The translations under genes were made by a program, and so were the position numbers. From positions 21,785,108-21,849,107 of the forward strand of contig NC_060886.1 in the NCBI RefSeq assembly GCF_014805685.1: DNA of 64,000 nucleotides, written 5' to 3'. The notes beneath the pieces were generated by a model, which worked only from the letters and a program-made list of their open reading frames with translations, did no database searches and was not told the DNA's origin. This stretch comes from Silurus meridionalis. Lineage: Eukaryota > Chordata > Actinopteri > Siluriformes > Siluridae. This document shows positions 38,223-50,099 of this stretch, piece by piece (position 1 is the first letter of the stretch; the number at the start of each line of letters is the position of its first letter).

Positions 38223-39854
38223 ATTTTTAATGGTATTTCGTGAATGAAAATGACTGCTGGATAATGTATGAGATCTCAAGAGAGAGAGCCGAGTTACGTC
38301 TGGGTCATTGAGTTGACTGATCCATAAGCACTTGATCGAATTGCTGTAGACTGACTAACCTTAATCTTGCCCTGGACATGAAGCTGGGTTTAACTAACCT
38401 CCTCGAACTGCCATGCACTAATGAGTGCTCTCTTTTTCTCTCCTACTACCCTTCATAAACCTATTATCACACATGTTAATGACCGACAGACAAACAAAAA
38501 CAAGGTTTTGTAAATTTGGTAATACGAATCAGGTTTGTAAGCAATCCTCTGCACTCTTCACCCTTCGAGAATTAACTATTCAGCTGAAGTAAAGCAATTA
38601 ACACAGCGCATTAGGCCGCGCTATCGATCTGGTACACTTCAACCCTATCAGCCCTACTAATCAGCCATCCATTCCGCTGACATTTTCAATACACCTGACA
38701 TTTCCAATACACCAATCCTGTTTATGCTACTCGAGCCTCTGAGGAAAAAAAATCACCTGCCAAAATCGTATTCAGAACCGGACAAAGAACCCGCAGCGGA
38801 GTAGCCTGTCCATTCCTCCTGAACAATAAACACACATCTTCTGAATGCGATCCATCAATGCCTATTACATTTCCTTGCTTCCTCCTCAGCCCTGATGCAC
38901 ATTTCTTCCCTCTCGATTCACTTCCCTTTAGTAATCTCAGTCTTATGCTCTTGTTCTGGCAGAGGTTTGTGTCATACTGTTTTGCTGCACGCAGTAAAAG
39001 AACGAGAGCAGAAAAGGAGCTGCGAGCTCGTGCTCGCCTGCTAGCTGTTGTATATTACAGATGTTGTTATTATTATTTATAAAGACTCATAAAGGCTGAG
39101 AGTAAACTGGCCATGAATCAGCTCAGCCTCGAGGCACAGCGAGGCCTGACACCTCTTATTTCTCACACCTTACACAAACACAACCCATTTTCATTCATCA
39201 TGTCTGCACAGCCACAGCACCACGCACTCTTGCATATTTCTTGCCCTGCAGATCCTCTCCATCTTTCTCTCCATCCCCTAAACCCCTCCGTTCCCTCAGC
39301 TCGTGTGCCGGGTCATATCCTCAGGGGTGGCTGGGAGAAAATAGGATGTGTGATTAACCTGTACCCAGAGTGGCTCCCTAACCTGAGGTACATAAGCGGC
39401 ATGAAAGGGGTCCTTTCACCAGCTGCCCGAGATAAGTGCCTGAGGAAAATAGGCATGTTATTACAGCTCTGCTGCTTTATGCCACCGAGAATGGGGCCTT
39501 ATTAGCACACAAGTAATTGAGGTGTCTGTCCTCACAGCCTGTTGGCTATTTTTCATGATTATTCACTATTTTTTCTTTTTTCCATTTTCCACCAACTCTT
39601 TCAGAGTAAGGAAGGCAGCCAATTAGTGTAATGTAAGATAAGCCATATAAGGCAAAGCAACATTTACCATAGAGAAATATTGAAAGGTGCCAGATGCATT
39701 TCACTTTTGAGCAAAATCATTTTTCCTGTAGCGATTCAAAAAAAAAAAAAAAACTGTAATGCAAGGTTGGGGGTAGAGAGGTATCTCTAGACTGAATGTG
39801 AATATGCTCCATAACAGGATCATATAAACTCTAATTTAAATTTGCAATTTAATT
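38223..39854. other. Intronic stretch, repeat-poor
   Basis: High-complexity sequence at about 39100-39560 with no simple repeats; possibly conserved but unproven. An A-run lies at 39738-39753. A 130-codon plus frame (39113-39505) matches no family and is within chance length. Confidence 0.45.
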
Positions 39855-40254
39855 TATGAGGTGGTACCAAAAAAGTTATATCTACATTTACACACCTTCA
39901 CCACAGCAAATACAGCTCTCCTAGTGTTCCAGCCACTTCTGCAATGGTCTCAAAACAGCGAAGCCGGATTTTCATCTTCGTGAAGACGGTGAAGTCCGCA
40001 GGAGACAAACAGGGCGAGTGGGGTGGGTGCAGAAGCGAGATCATGTTTCCGGCGAGAAACTTACGTGTGAGGTCACGTGGTCAGAATAGCAGACGTGGTA
40101 ATGCACGTGGTCAGTACAGCTCCCGATGTACGCAAGATGATGTCTTTTGGAACGCTGAAGCTTGGTGCTCCCTGTGACTGTGCGAGCAGCCTTGTGCTGC
40201 CATCTGTTGGCGTGCTACAAAACTATCGTTTAAACTTTTTGATATCGCCTCGTA
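39855..40254 (-). mobile_element. 400-bp mariner-type MITE with 22-bp inverted ends
   Basis: Left end TATGAGGTGGTACCAAAAAA and the complement of the right end TACGAGGCGATATCAAAAAG form a 22-23 bp inverted repeat starting at TA, the usual mariner target. Next to the left end the minus strand reads LQKWLEH(stop)ESCICCGEGV, a decayed mariner transposase C-terminus (typically QKWxxRWxKCIAxEGDY). The rest of the gene is gone. Confidence 0.75.
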
Positions 40255-41969
40255 TATGTATTACTCACCACTGAATAGGACTAAATGACTTAATTGTAGA
40301 TTGCTATCAGGCTAATAAGTTTTTGATTTTAGTCCAACACATATACAGGATACTCAACGTTTGTACATGAATCAAGATACTCTGTGTATATTTGCACAGG
40401 TCCAATCATGTTTAATCACTCTGTAGTTACTCCAGAAGTAAACATCACTCAGGTCGATGATACCAAACGACCTGTGTTTTATAACAATAAGAATTGTATT
40501 CTGTGTTCAGCTGTTTTGTATTAACTATATAACCAAAACAGATGTTATTTATAAGGCAGTCTAATAATGAAAGCGTACACAAGCCTGCTAAGCTTTTAAA
40601 ATATGCCCCAAAGTTTCGATTCACCCAAACGAGCCATTTGAAATAAGTTAGAATCCATTTAGGAACTGAGCATAAAGTTGGAAAAGATGTAGAAAAGAGC
40701 ATGCCCAGTTTAAAAGTCTCACTGTCAGTCAGTCATATTGAAACTGGGAAGTTGTCTATCTTATAGATTGATTTTTTTTTTTTTTTTTTACACCATGATG
40801 GGACACAGCTGCAATTTATTAGTGCACGAGTCCAAGTAAATCGACACTGCCGTGGGCTGTGGGCTGTGGCAAACAGAGATACCAAATACTAATTATGCAA
40901 GCTAATAAAATTTCGTACAGGTTCATTTCTAGTCTAAATGAAGCCCAGAACAGTAAATATCTTTGGGAGTTTAGGTTCAGCGACTTAGGATGAAGATCCA
41001 TAACGCCCTTCAGCAACATCTCTGCACATCTGTATTTAATAACACACAACTAACCATGAAAATCAACTGGATCTTGATTCTAGAGGGCATCTTGGCTGAC
41101 CACATGCAGCACAGAACAGACGAGCAAATAGTCGGTCAACAATCGAATTTGAAGGCCAGTTTCAACAGTTTCTCATCCATTTCCCCACTGGCACAAAGCC
41201 TACAGGCCAGACCCAGGCCAGGAAATTTCTGCCTTGGAGACAACAAGAGAACGCTGATGCTGCAAAGATGTCTCCTCTCTACAGTGTCTATAATGCATAA
41301 TGCAACAACCTGGGAAAAAAATAAACAATCTATTTGTTGAAGTTGTAATGATTCTGTAGTAAGGCACGGTTCCATGGAGTTTTGCTCATAATGGCTTCTT
41401 TTTTTTTTTTTAATGGGAGTTTAATTTAGATTTAGTAGCATGAGAAAGTTTTTTTCTTTTGCTAAACGAACGCGTATATTGATCAAGAAGCTTTTCACAC
41501 TGCAGGTGGCCTGTCTCTTTCCTCTGCATGGATAAAAGGTCAGAATTCATGCCAGGCTCAGCTTTTCAGATTTTCAGCTTTTTAACACGCGATCAATGCA
41601 GCGCGCATGTCTGTTTGACTATTTTAACTGAAAATCATTTTTAATCACTAAACATTTGTTTTACTGATGCGCCAAGTCTCAAATCGCGCACCAAAATCCC
41701 CCATGGTGCACACGTCCGGCAATTAAAACCGTCCGTATGGAAACAGCAAACGTTCCGTTTGGTGTCCTGATGATATACATAATTTGAAACACAATAATTA
41801 CTTTAAAACATTTACAAGAATATTTTGTCCTCATGCTCTATGTTGAGTCTGGTTTCACTAGCAACAAACATACATTTGCATAAAGCATTAATATTTGTCC
41901 ATGCCATTTTTATTGATTATAGTATTCAACACTTGAAAAGTATTCATTTAAGGCACCTTTAGAACAGAT
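40255..41969. other. Intronic stretch, no gene seen
   Basis: T-run at 40772-40789 and another at 41399-41411. The segment at 41440-41969 may be the interior of the hAT-type repeat whose end follows, but no diagnostic motif is present. Confidence 0.45.
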
Positions 41970-42066
41970 AAAAATGTGCAATTAAGTTGCGATTATTCGT
42001 AAGTTAACTCATGACAATCATGCGGTTAATCGCGATTAAATATTTTAATTGACTGTCGGCCCTAAT
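41970..42066. mobile_element. hAT-type repeat terminus
   Basis: CATGCGGTTAATCGCGATTA, then AATATTTTAATTGACTGTCGG and CCCTAAT, is the end of a well-known fish hAT family whose outer end reads like AGGGCTGTCAATTAAAATAT. Internal TTAATCGCGATTAA is palindromic. The matching opposite end was not found. Confidence 0.65.
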
Positions 42067-42104
42067 ATAAATCAATGGAACATAGATCGATATAACTACT
42101 AATG

Positions 42105-42473
42105 CACCATTACAGTATAAGGACAAAAGGAAAGCCACTTGAAGTAGGAGAACCAAATCTGATCGAGCATGACAGTGTCCCTGTGCACAATGCGAGCTCC
42201 ATTAAGATCTGCTTTACATGGGTTGGAGAGGAAGATCTTGATCTTGTGGTCTGCTATACAGCTTTGACCTCAACCCTATTGAACATCTTCAGGATAAATT
42301 GGATTGACTGCACTCCAGACCTCCACACCCTTTACCAGTACCTGACTTTATCAACACCCTGTAGCTGAATGAGCACACCAAACTCTAGTGGAACAATAGG
42401 GTAATTTGCCGTTAAAAAGCAGAGATGAATTTTATGCTCACATTTCCACAAAACTTTGTCCATATAGTCTGTG
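42105..42473 (+). mobile_element. Tc1-like element relic, sense on plus
   Basis: The right end CCATATAGTCTGT and internal blocks belong to the same Tc1 family as the 20.0-kb copy. The plus strand keeps IEHDSVPVHNASS with the second catalytic Asp (codon 42171-42173), then TWVGEEDLD. FDLNPIEHLQDKL follows with the catalytic Glu (codon 42281-42283). Asp and Glu are 110 nt apart and so lie in different frames. The left end is badly eroded. Confidence 0.75.
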
Positions 42474-42550
42474 TTAATAAATAAGCCAGAGTAACCTATA
42501 TTAAATTCACCAGCTTGAGAATGTCATATTCAAACTGTTTCTTTTCATAT

Positions 42551-43264
42551 ACCGTAATTTCCGGACTATAAAGCGCACCCATATATAAGCCGCACCCACT
42601 GAATTTGACAAAGATTTTTATTTTAAACATAAATAAGCCGCAGCTGTCTATAAACCTGTCTACACTGAAACTAATGAACTTTACACAGGCTTTAATAAAA
42701 GACAGTGTCTGTTACACGGTGTGCCGCATCTTTCCGCTATTACTGCATGTGTGCAAGACTGAGGAATATGTCCTTATTATTTTCTGATGCTCATTTCTAA
42801 TTTTTTTTTTACTAACTTGTAACGCTGTTGCCAAGAATAATAAAAGAGCACGAGTTTTGGAAACCTGACTGTGCTTATATGATTTCTGTTCACTCATGCA
42901 TTACAATGGCTTGTATCTAAACAGTAGCCTACCAAGAAAGTCATTGTTCACTGTCTTACTCCTTCCTTTCACAACTATTTCTCTCTGGAGTTTATCTTTT
43001 GTCATCGTCGTGCGTTTAAAAATCTCCATCGGTGGAAGTTTTTTCTCCCAATGCCGTGCAGCTCAGAACACAGGTGAAGTGCGTTTTTTCATTTCCGTTC
43101 AGAAATTTCATTGGTCTAATGTTATGGGGTTCAGTTTTTTTGTCTTGAAGTTTGTGAAACCGGGAAAAACCCAGGAAAAATTCATAAATAAGCCGCTTCG
43201 TTGTTTAAGCCACGGGTTCAAAGCGTGGCAAAAAAGTAGCGGCTTATAGTCCGGAAAATACGGT
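42551..43264 (-). mobile_element. pogo-like element, internally deleted (copy 1)
   Basis: Left end CCGTAATTTCCGGACTATAA (starting after TA at 42550-42551) and the complement of the right end CCGTATTTTCCGGACTATAA form the inverted repeats. Subterminal ATAAGCCGC motifs occur inside. The length is about 714 bp, far below an autonomous pogo-type element (2-3 kb). A degenerate transposase segment remains on minus. A second copy lies at 60.19 kb. Confidence 0.8.
42905..43080 (-). pseudogene. pogo-type DDE transposase fragment (copy 1)
   Basis: On the minus strand the sequence reads LPPMEIFKRTTMTKDKLQRE, then IVVKG. This matches the conserved KLPPMVIFKRKTMPKE block of pogo/POGK-type transposases, which follows the first catalytic Asp. 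A length change in an A-run just upstream puts the preceding segment in another frame. The first Asp motif and the C-terminal half are absent. Confidence 0.75.
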
Positions 43265-43824
43265 TTTTTGGGTAAGATAGAGAATAATTTTTGGTTTAAT
43301 GTCCAATCACACTTGGCCGTATCAATAATTAACATTTTTCTCAAGTCATCAGTGGTCTGACCTGGCTAAGCATAATTTAGTGTTTCTTATTTCTAGCTAT
43401 AAACATATACAGCTATACAATACCATTTCTGCCCAAAATCTAAACAGCACATAGGTGAGTGTATAAAATCATGTGGCTGTCAGAACGGATATTTCTAATC
43501 CGACAGCAAAATTATTATTCTTTCCTAATATTTGTCATATTTCTGCAGTATTCCATGGCAAAACAGGCTTAAACAGTTTCGGCTATATTTTACAGCTAAG
43601 CTGACATGCTGAAAGTGAGTTTGACAAAAATTTCATCATGAAACCTTTTCAACTTTCCATGTCTGCCAATCTTAATCAGAAGCATTTTCCCCCACATTTA
43701 ATGCTTTGAAAAAGCAATCCTGTCTGGTGCACTCTTGAAGCAAGCAATGCACTGCAAGACTTTTCATACGTCAAGACTCTCTAGTTCTGCCTAATACTGA
43801 TTAAAAAGTGCCTTTATTCTTATG

Positions 43825-43829
<5 letters not shown>
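43265..43829. other. Intronic stretch, no gene seen
   Basis: Nothing recognised between the pogo-like element and the AAT array. Confidence 0.5.

Positions 43830-43868
<39 letters not shown>
43830..43868. repeat. (AAT)n microsatellite
   Basis: About 13 AAT units. Confidence 0.97.
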
Positions 43869-44995
43869 GCCAGACTACATTTTAAAGTTAGTGTCTTGGG
43901 TTCCATTTTGTTATTCTAGCATTACAGCACAGCACGGCTACAGCGTAGAGGCACAGCTATGCACACTTCGGACCGTGAACATCACCACCAGCAGGCAGTT
44001 AAGAAAAGTGATGGGGTGAATGGAGACCAATGGCATGAGGAAACCAGGGGATTGGGCATAAACAAACACTAGACTATTACCACTCAACAGCTTCACTAGG
44101 AGAGGTCTTCAGCAGACAAGGGCTTAGCCGATAATGCCATTGACCTCGTCTCTGATGTTTCCTCTCAGCTATGTGAATAAACCCTCTGCGAAGCCGTTTA
44201 TTTGCTTTCTGCACACAGAAGTAGAGACTATTGACAAGGAATTTAACTAAAGTTACAGATTTTAATGATTCGCCGTCCTCGAGGGTGTTAAAGGTTAATA
44301 CGCAGAATTTCCCCTCCATCAATAGGATTATGTGGCATTGGCTGACATTCACACAGGCTGCACTCGGTGGCCTTTAACCAGAAATGCTGAGCTAGTTTTA
44401 CTCTGAAGGCAAGTTAATAATGACAACTTATTTTCAGTGTGAACTAGCGAAAGCACTTATAAGTCCATCAAAACATTCTCGTGTTTGTCCATGTCAGTTC
44501 ACATGAACTCCGAGGCCCAGAAGCACTAATCTCCAGGCTGTGTGTGGTGGAGACTATACTCTGGGGTCAGATTCTGTGTTGTGTCTCGCGGGTGGCGCCG
44601 GTCTCTGCTGCCGCGGCGTCAGATCGACACGGCCTAAAGCGGCCTAAAGCAGCCATTCTCAATTACAGTCACAGGGACTCACTGTCCTGCAAAATATATC
44701 AAGTTTGTCATAACAATGACTGAAGTGCTGTGTGGCAAGTTTGCACCAAATGTACCAAGAGTAACCCAGAAGCCTCCATAACTGGAGTGTTTAAGTGATA
44801 ACCATAAATAGTGCATGTGCTCCAAATCTAAAACTGCATCTCAGGTGGACTATGTCTTTCTAAAGTTGATTAAACTGATCGTGTATATCAATGCAGAATT
44901 TCATTCAGATCATTAACTTGTCTAGGTGACTTTATCTAGGGAATGTTGTCAGCTTCAGAGCTGCCTACATCAAACATAATTGAGCAGTAAGAAAA

Positions 44996-44998
<3 letters not shown>
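43869..44998. other. Intronic stretch, partly high complexity
   Basis: 44060-44400 is repeat-free. A small tandem CGGCCTAAAG occurs at about 44631-44650. No exon recognised. Confidence 0.45.

Positions 44999-45073
<75 letters not shown>
44999..45073. repeat. Long (TA)n microsatellite
   Basis: About 37 uninterrupted TA units. Confidence 0.98.
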
Positions 45074-45076
<3 letters not shown>

Positions 45077-45082
45077 CACACA

Positions 45083-45400
45083 TCAGAGGTGGGATGTAAC
45101 AAAGTACAAATACGTCGTTACTGTACTCAAGTAGGTTTTTCTGGTATCAGTATTTTACTTCACTATTTTTCGGACAACTTTTTACTTTTACTTATTAAAC
45201 CAAATATCTGTACTTTCTACTTCTTATAGTTTCAAAACAGGCTTGTTACTTTAGTTTTAATCTATTTGGTGACACGATCAATATTTTTTCTTCTCATTGC
45301 GAACTGTTTTAAGCCAATAAACCTATTTCTTGTCTTTGTCTTTGCGAGGCTTTTTCAATCTACCACTGGTGTATCATATTCTGGCTCTCACACAACACAG
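45083..45400. mobile_element. Putative DNA-transposon repeat (GTAACAAAGTACAAATA end)
   Basis: CAGAGGTGGGATGTAACAAA, then GTACAAATACGTCGTTACTG, TACTCAAGTA and TTTTTACTTTTAC, resembles a common fish repeat that begins like GTGGTGGGTAGTAACGAAGTAC. Only one end is recognisable and the right boundary is a guess. It lies directly beside the long TA array. Confidence 0.5.
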
Positions 45401-47604
45401 ATGCAGACTAGTTAATGAAGCTTACAAGGCAACAAGAAATATGGAGTTAAGAGACAGAGGGAGTCAGTGATGTAAACATTCCTGATCACCTGATCATTTG
45501 TGTCTCTTTTCTCTCTTAACATTTGAAATTCAATGTGGCCACTACTTGATAATGAACGGCTCATCCATGTTTTATTTTCTTGATTAATCAAAGCTGAAAT
45601 TAGGTGGCATTATACAGTACCAGTAAGTAACAACTTTAACAGTACCAATGGGGTTTGGTCAAATGATTTCAGGTACAGGCAAATTAAGGCTTCAGTTTAA
45701 AGCCTGGTTATACATGTACACATTATTCCCATAGCAAGGTGGCAATAACCGACAGTGCTGTGGATAAACTGTAAACGTTAGCACCTCTGAAGCTCTACTA
45801 CAGAACTTATAAAAGTAGTCAAACTATTGAAATGTCTCACAAATGTATGGAAAAACACGTCTAAGACCAACGCAAGTCCAAATCCACTTCTTGCACTTCA
45901 ATCCATAGACACTCATTGTTTAATCATACTGTACGACTAGATGTTCAATAACCCTCAAAATGCCATTAGTAAATATCCACTAGCAGACACTAGCAATTAT
46001 TAAAAGGCACATACCAACTACTGTGCTAAGTTGTTTAAATGCAGCAATTAGGATACTTAGATGCAAATCTATATGTGGATCAAAGGGGATGCAAGCAAAA
46101 TCCTCCAACACCAGAGCAAGCAAACCCTGGCTTCCCGAATTAATATTTCAGAAAGGCAGAGTCTTCTATAAGTGGAGTCCACTTCAGTTCTCATCTCTCT
46201 CCTCCAGCAGTCCATGTTGCCTGGAAACTGCCTTAATGGCACATCTATTTCAATATCTTTTCATATGTATTCCGTATGTATTATTCAGACGTTTAATATC
46301 TTCGCAAACTCCCCCTGGGTAGTTAAGATTCTCAGACTCGGCCCGTATTTTGTTTTCCTTCCTCTGCGACGCTCCCTTGCTCTCTGGCTCTCTCCAGGGA
46401 GTAGAGAAGGTCACATCTCGTGCATCTCCTCTCCTCAAATCCTTCTCTCTATCAAAGCCAACGGCATGCGCGTATGTGTATGAATGTGCGTGTGAGTGAG
46501 CGAGAAAGAGAGAGAGAAAAAAGAAATGTAGTTATGGTGTTGAAAAATGCTTTGGCTGAGATTAAGAGTAGAGAAAAGCAATAATAATAGACGTGGAGCA
46601 AAACGCATGGCGGGTGTGGTGAAAGAATAACTTTTTATTGATTCTAAATAGAAAACAGAAATTGTTCTACGGAGGCAAGTAGAAGTGTCTAATAAACATG
46701 TAGTTCCTCCTGAGAATTGAACTCTTTAAGGCCTGCTGAAGGAGTTTCACGGGCGAAAAATGAATCTCAATAAAACAGGGTTAATTGCCAGGAGTGATTA
46801 GGAAAAACGACAGAAGCAGAGAGACAGTAATTATGATCCGTCTTCGTCACCATCATTAGCGGTGTGGGCCTCTTCACCCTGCCATCTTTCTTTCTTCCAG
46901 CGTAGCCACTGTTGCCATGGTGAACCAAACTCGAATCCCATTTGCCTCTCAGCACGACCCAGCTGTTCACCGCTGAGGTAGACAGAGGGAAAACACACAC
47001 ATGCACACAAACACACAACTGCCATTTGGAGCAACTGCATCCTTCAACAAACTCTTCCCCGTCACTTCCTTTTTTTTGTTTGTTTGTTTGTTTGTTTTAA
47101 TAGAACATGCTACATTGGCCAATAATTGGACTTATTAAGAAAAAAATCAAGCTTTATTAGAAACCAGAGTCTAGTCACAGCCTTGTGCATAATTTAACGA
47201 GCACTAAACAGATCCAGTGTTTTATTCTTATAGATTTTAATATTCCTTTGGCTTAGATACTAATAAATCTCCTCTATGCAAAAAGCTCCATATCCATATA
47301 CAGAGACCAGTGTAAAACCAGACACACTAACAAAGCCTGTATATCAGAGAGTGGAGTGGAGTTCTCAAACCTGACTGTGCATTATTATTATTATTATATA
47401 GTAATAATCTAACAATACAGAAATTATCCATTGATTGTCAGTTTTAAGCAACGATCATCAAGCTATGGACTGGTCTTCAGGACAGACAACCTTCTGCTTT
47501 CTCCGTTTCATGAAAAACTACATTCACTTCAGTACATAAACTTGTAAAAAAAAAAAAAAAAAAAAACATGTAGAGCTCCTACAATGTAAGTGATGGCAGA
47601 TACT
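45401..47604. other. Intronic stretch, no confirmed gene
   Basis: GTTT array at 47077-47098 and A-run at 47539-47560. On minus, a strong acceptor-like TTTTCCCTCTGTCTACCTCAG ends at 46973 and opens a 46-codon frame (GEQLGRAERQMGFEFG...) to TAA at 46831-46833. The peptide fits neither Par-3 nor any family I know, so it is not called as an exon. Confidence 0.4.
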
Positions 47605-47780
47605 AAGGTTCAAGCTCCGGGTTACCGATCGGAAGGTTGGGGGTTCAAGCTGCCACTCTTGGGACCTTGAGTAAGGCCCTTAACCCTCTGTGCTCCAGGG
47701 GCACTATATCATGACTGATCGCTGGGATATATAAAGAAAGAATTTCACTGTGCTTTAATGTATATATGTGACAAGTATTA
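47605..47780 (+). mobile_element. tRNA-derived SINE, deleted copy
   Basis: Same family as the SINE at 29.07 kb but on plus. It keeps GGGTTACCGATCGGAAGGTT and TTGGGGGTTCAAGC, then jumps into TGCCACTCTTGGGACCTTGA, so a stretch just after the B box is missing. The body and 3' end (AATTTCACTGTGCTTTAATG, then TATATGTGACAAGT) are intact. The A box is lost. Confidence 0.8.
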
Positions 47781-47969
47781 CTTATTAGTAAATGCAGATA
47801 TTTTGCTCTTAAAAAAAATAAACTTCTGTTCTAGACCAGGGGGGAAGAACAATAATCAACTTCTAGAATACAGTCACTCAACTTCAAATTGGTCTGCATC
47901 ATACCATCCTATAGATGACTCATTCTTCCTTTACAACCTTGTTTAGAAAAAAAATTCCGCCTATTCCAC
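47781..47969. other. Intronic spacer
   Basis: Nothing recognised. Confidence 0.5.
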
Positions 47970-48820
47970 ATTTGAGGTCGACCAATTGATCCGTTGAATC
48001 GAGACGTTTCTGGCTCTTTTTTTAATTGTATTAATCGATGCATGCAATAAACCATACCGTGCGTGTACGTTCTGTAACATAACTCCCATACCAGCAGATG
48101 GCAGTATTCTGTATTCGGCATCCAAACAGGAATACGGGAAACTCTAGAACTATGGATATTTAAAAAAAGCAGTGTTTACACCTGCGGCGATCATTATTGA
48201 CGGATGCGTGTCAGATTTTTTTTTTCCCAATCATGTCTGCTAAGTTGCAAAGACAAGAGCAAGAATGACAAGTGTCTGTGCGTTCCCTCTTTACTCCATC
48301 ATTGTTTGCTTTCGTCAGTTCGGTTTTTTTCTCGTGTGCCGAACAGCCAATCGGAGTTGTCTTTCTCGGTGCCAGGCTCTGCCTCTATTTAGACATTCAG
48401 AAATATCCATTTGAACAGCTGACGCTGTCTGACTAACGGTGCAGAACAAAGAAAATAAGGAAAAAGAAAAACTGACTGATGCACAAGAGAGAGTTTTAAG
48501 TTCTTATTCTTCAACCTTGCATTGCATTAAATATGATGCTACTTTTGGAGAGAGAACGCTAGTATACTTTTGGAACTGTATTGTTAGTGAGCACTAGTTT
48601 AGGCTACAGGTAGGCACGAGACCAAAACCTGCTAACATGTGCACTGATTGGAGAAGCTTGTGTTGTTCAATAAATGTTTGAATGGGGCAGGAAAAGAGAA
48701 CATCGACATATCAGGCAAAAAATTTATAAATAAATAAATAAATAAAACGGGATACTGATACATGTATCGGCCATCGGCTGCCCTGATTTCTCAACATTGG
48801 CATTAGCCATTGAAAACCCC
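47970..48820 (+). mobile_element. Repeat with TAGAGGTCGACC-type end, copy A
   Basis: Begins TTGAGGTCGACCAATTGATC and ends near GATACATGTATCGGCCATCG, GCTGCCCTGATTTC and TTGGCATTAGCCATTGAAAA, a terminus pair common in fish genomes (ends of the type TAGAGGTCGACCGAT). It shares with copy B at 58.16 kb the internal block CATGTCTGCTAAGTTGCAAA, in inverse orientation. The final GGTCGACCTCTA end is missing here. No reading frame; probably a non-autonomous DNA transposon of undecided superfamily. Confidence 0.6.
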
Positions 48821-49708
48821 TTTATTCCACATTACCAATCTCCCTCAGACACACTACTCACATCACTGCTGCATTTCTCAGTCGACACAGGAAATGATTC
48901 ATTACAGATACAAGACCATACACCTGTAATATTACCTGTACATTTTTAACCCTGTGCTTAGAGATGTGCTGATCCACTCCTGCATGTCACCGGGACTGGT
49001 ATCGGATCTGATCGAACAAATCTCCTCATGCGCGTCCCCAGTGTATGTTATATTTACACAAACACGCGACACAAGTGTAAACATTGTAAGTTGTATGACT
49101 GGCATGTTGCCATTGCAACTAACATGTTTCTTATAGCTTGGAAACAAATGCTCGAGATCAGAGATCATGTATCGGCCAACACTCGGGTGCGTGACTCGCT
49201 GCTCTCTCCTCTCCACGTTTTCTTTCAAGTTAATTCAGTATCAATCAAATCTGTGCCACGGAAAGCCACAGGCTTCACCTTCTAGCGCTTCTCTCTCAAA
49301 AACATTACAAAAAAAAAGGTTCGAGACCAATTTAGACTTAGCCACTAATTTCACCACAGCTGCTTTGACTTTGCTTATAGCCTACAAGCTAAACTCGCCA
49401 TCATTAATCATGCAGGGTCAGCTAAAGTCTTACGCTGGCTGGGGCTCTTGGCTTTAAGGGTGAATAATAGCTCGGCTAACCCTAGAGAGCGTGAATACAG
49501 GGTAATAATGGTGAGCTTTCAGTGGCTTGCTTTAAAACCACAGGCTTGAGGTGCAGGTTGTAATTACACTGATGATCAGCTGTAATGAAGTAAAAACACT
49601 GCACTGTTATTTGGAGACTGCGTGCTGAAAAGAAGGAGTATATTTTATATTGCAGGGCTGAATATAACAGTATTTTCTCTGGGATGAATGTGAATAAAAT
49701 CCTAAATC

Positions 49709-49710
<2 letters not shown>
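48821..49710. other. Intronic stretch with possible hAT-type end
   Basis: TAGAGATGTGCTGATCCACT at 48960-48979, followed by GGTATCGGATCTGATCGAAC, resembles the start of a fish hAT repeat (AGAGATGCACCGATCCGAT), but the other end is not visible. Confidence 0.4.

Positions 49711-49789
<79 letters not shown>
49711..49789. repeat. Long (CA)n microsatellite
   Basis: About 39 uninterrupted CA units. Confidence 0.98.
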
Positions 49790-49794
<5 letters not shown>

Positions 49795-50099
49795 ATGACC
49801 CATAATGTAGAGTCAATACTCCACAAAGCAGACTTATTAAACACCGGCTTGCTATCCGAATCAGTGTCAGTTATATTCTATAGCCAGCTTTGTCAACCGA
49901 AAATAAAGCGTCATTCAAACTTCAGATTTCCGCAAGATATTTCTGGGAGCGGAGAGCGAAATCACACGCTCGGAGTGCTTCCGAGGACATCAATCTGGCT
50001 TATGCAATTAGAAAACCCTGTCATCATGGCTCATCCTTCCACATCCACACAGGCACAGAATATAGGGCCGTCTGCATGAAATTACCATGTCAATGCATG
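49790..50099. other. Intronic stretch, no gene seen
   Basis: Repeat-free, nothing recognised. Confidence 0.5.

Noticed and set aside
39113..39505. 130-codon plus frame
   Set aside because: Low-complexity His/Pro/Leu-rich start, no recognisable family, chance length. More likely non-coding high-complexity sequence.
45310..45350. DKDK-like coding on minus, considered as the end of the preceding pard3b exon
   Set aside because: Upstream codons read KPRKDKDK rather than the acidic VEDKDK context, and the segment lies in or next to a repeat.
49684..50079. 131-codon plus frame
   Set aside because: It is opened mainly by translation of the CA array (His-Thr repeats).
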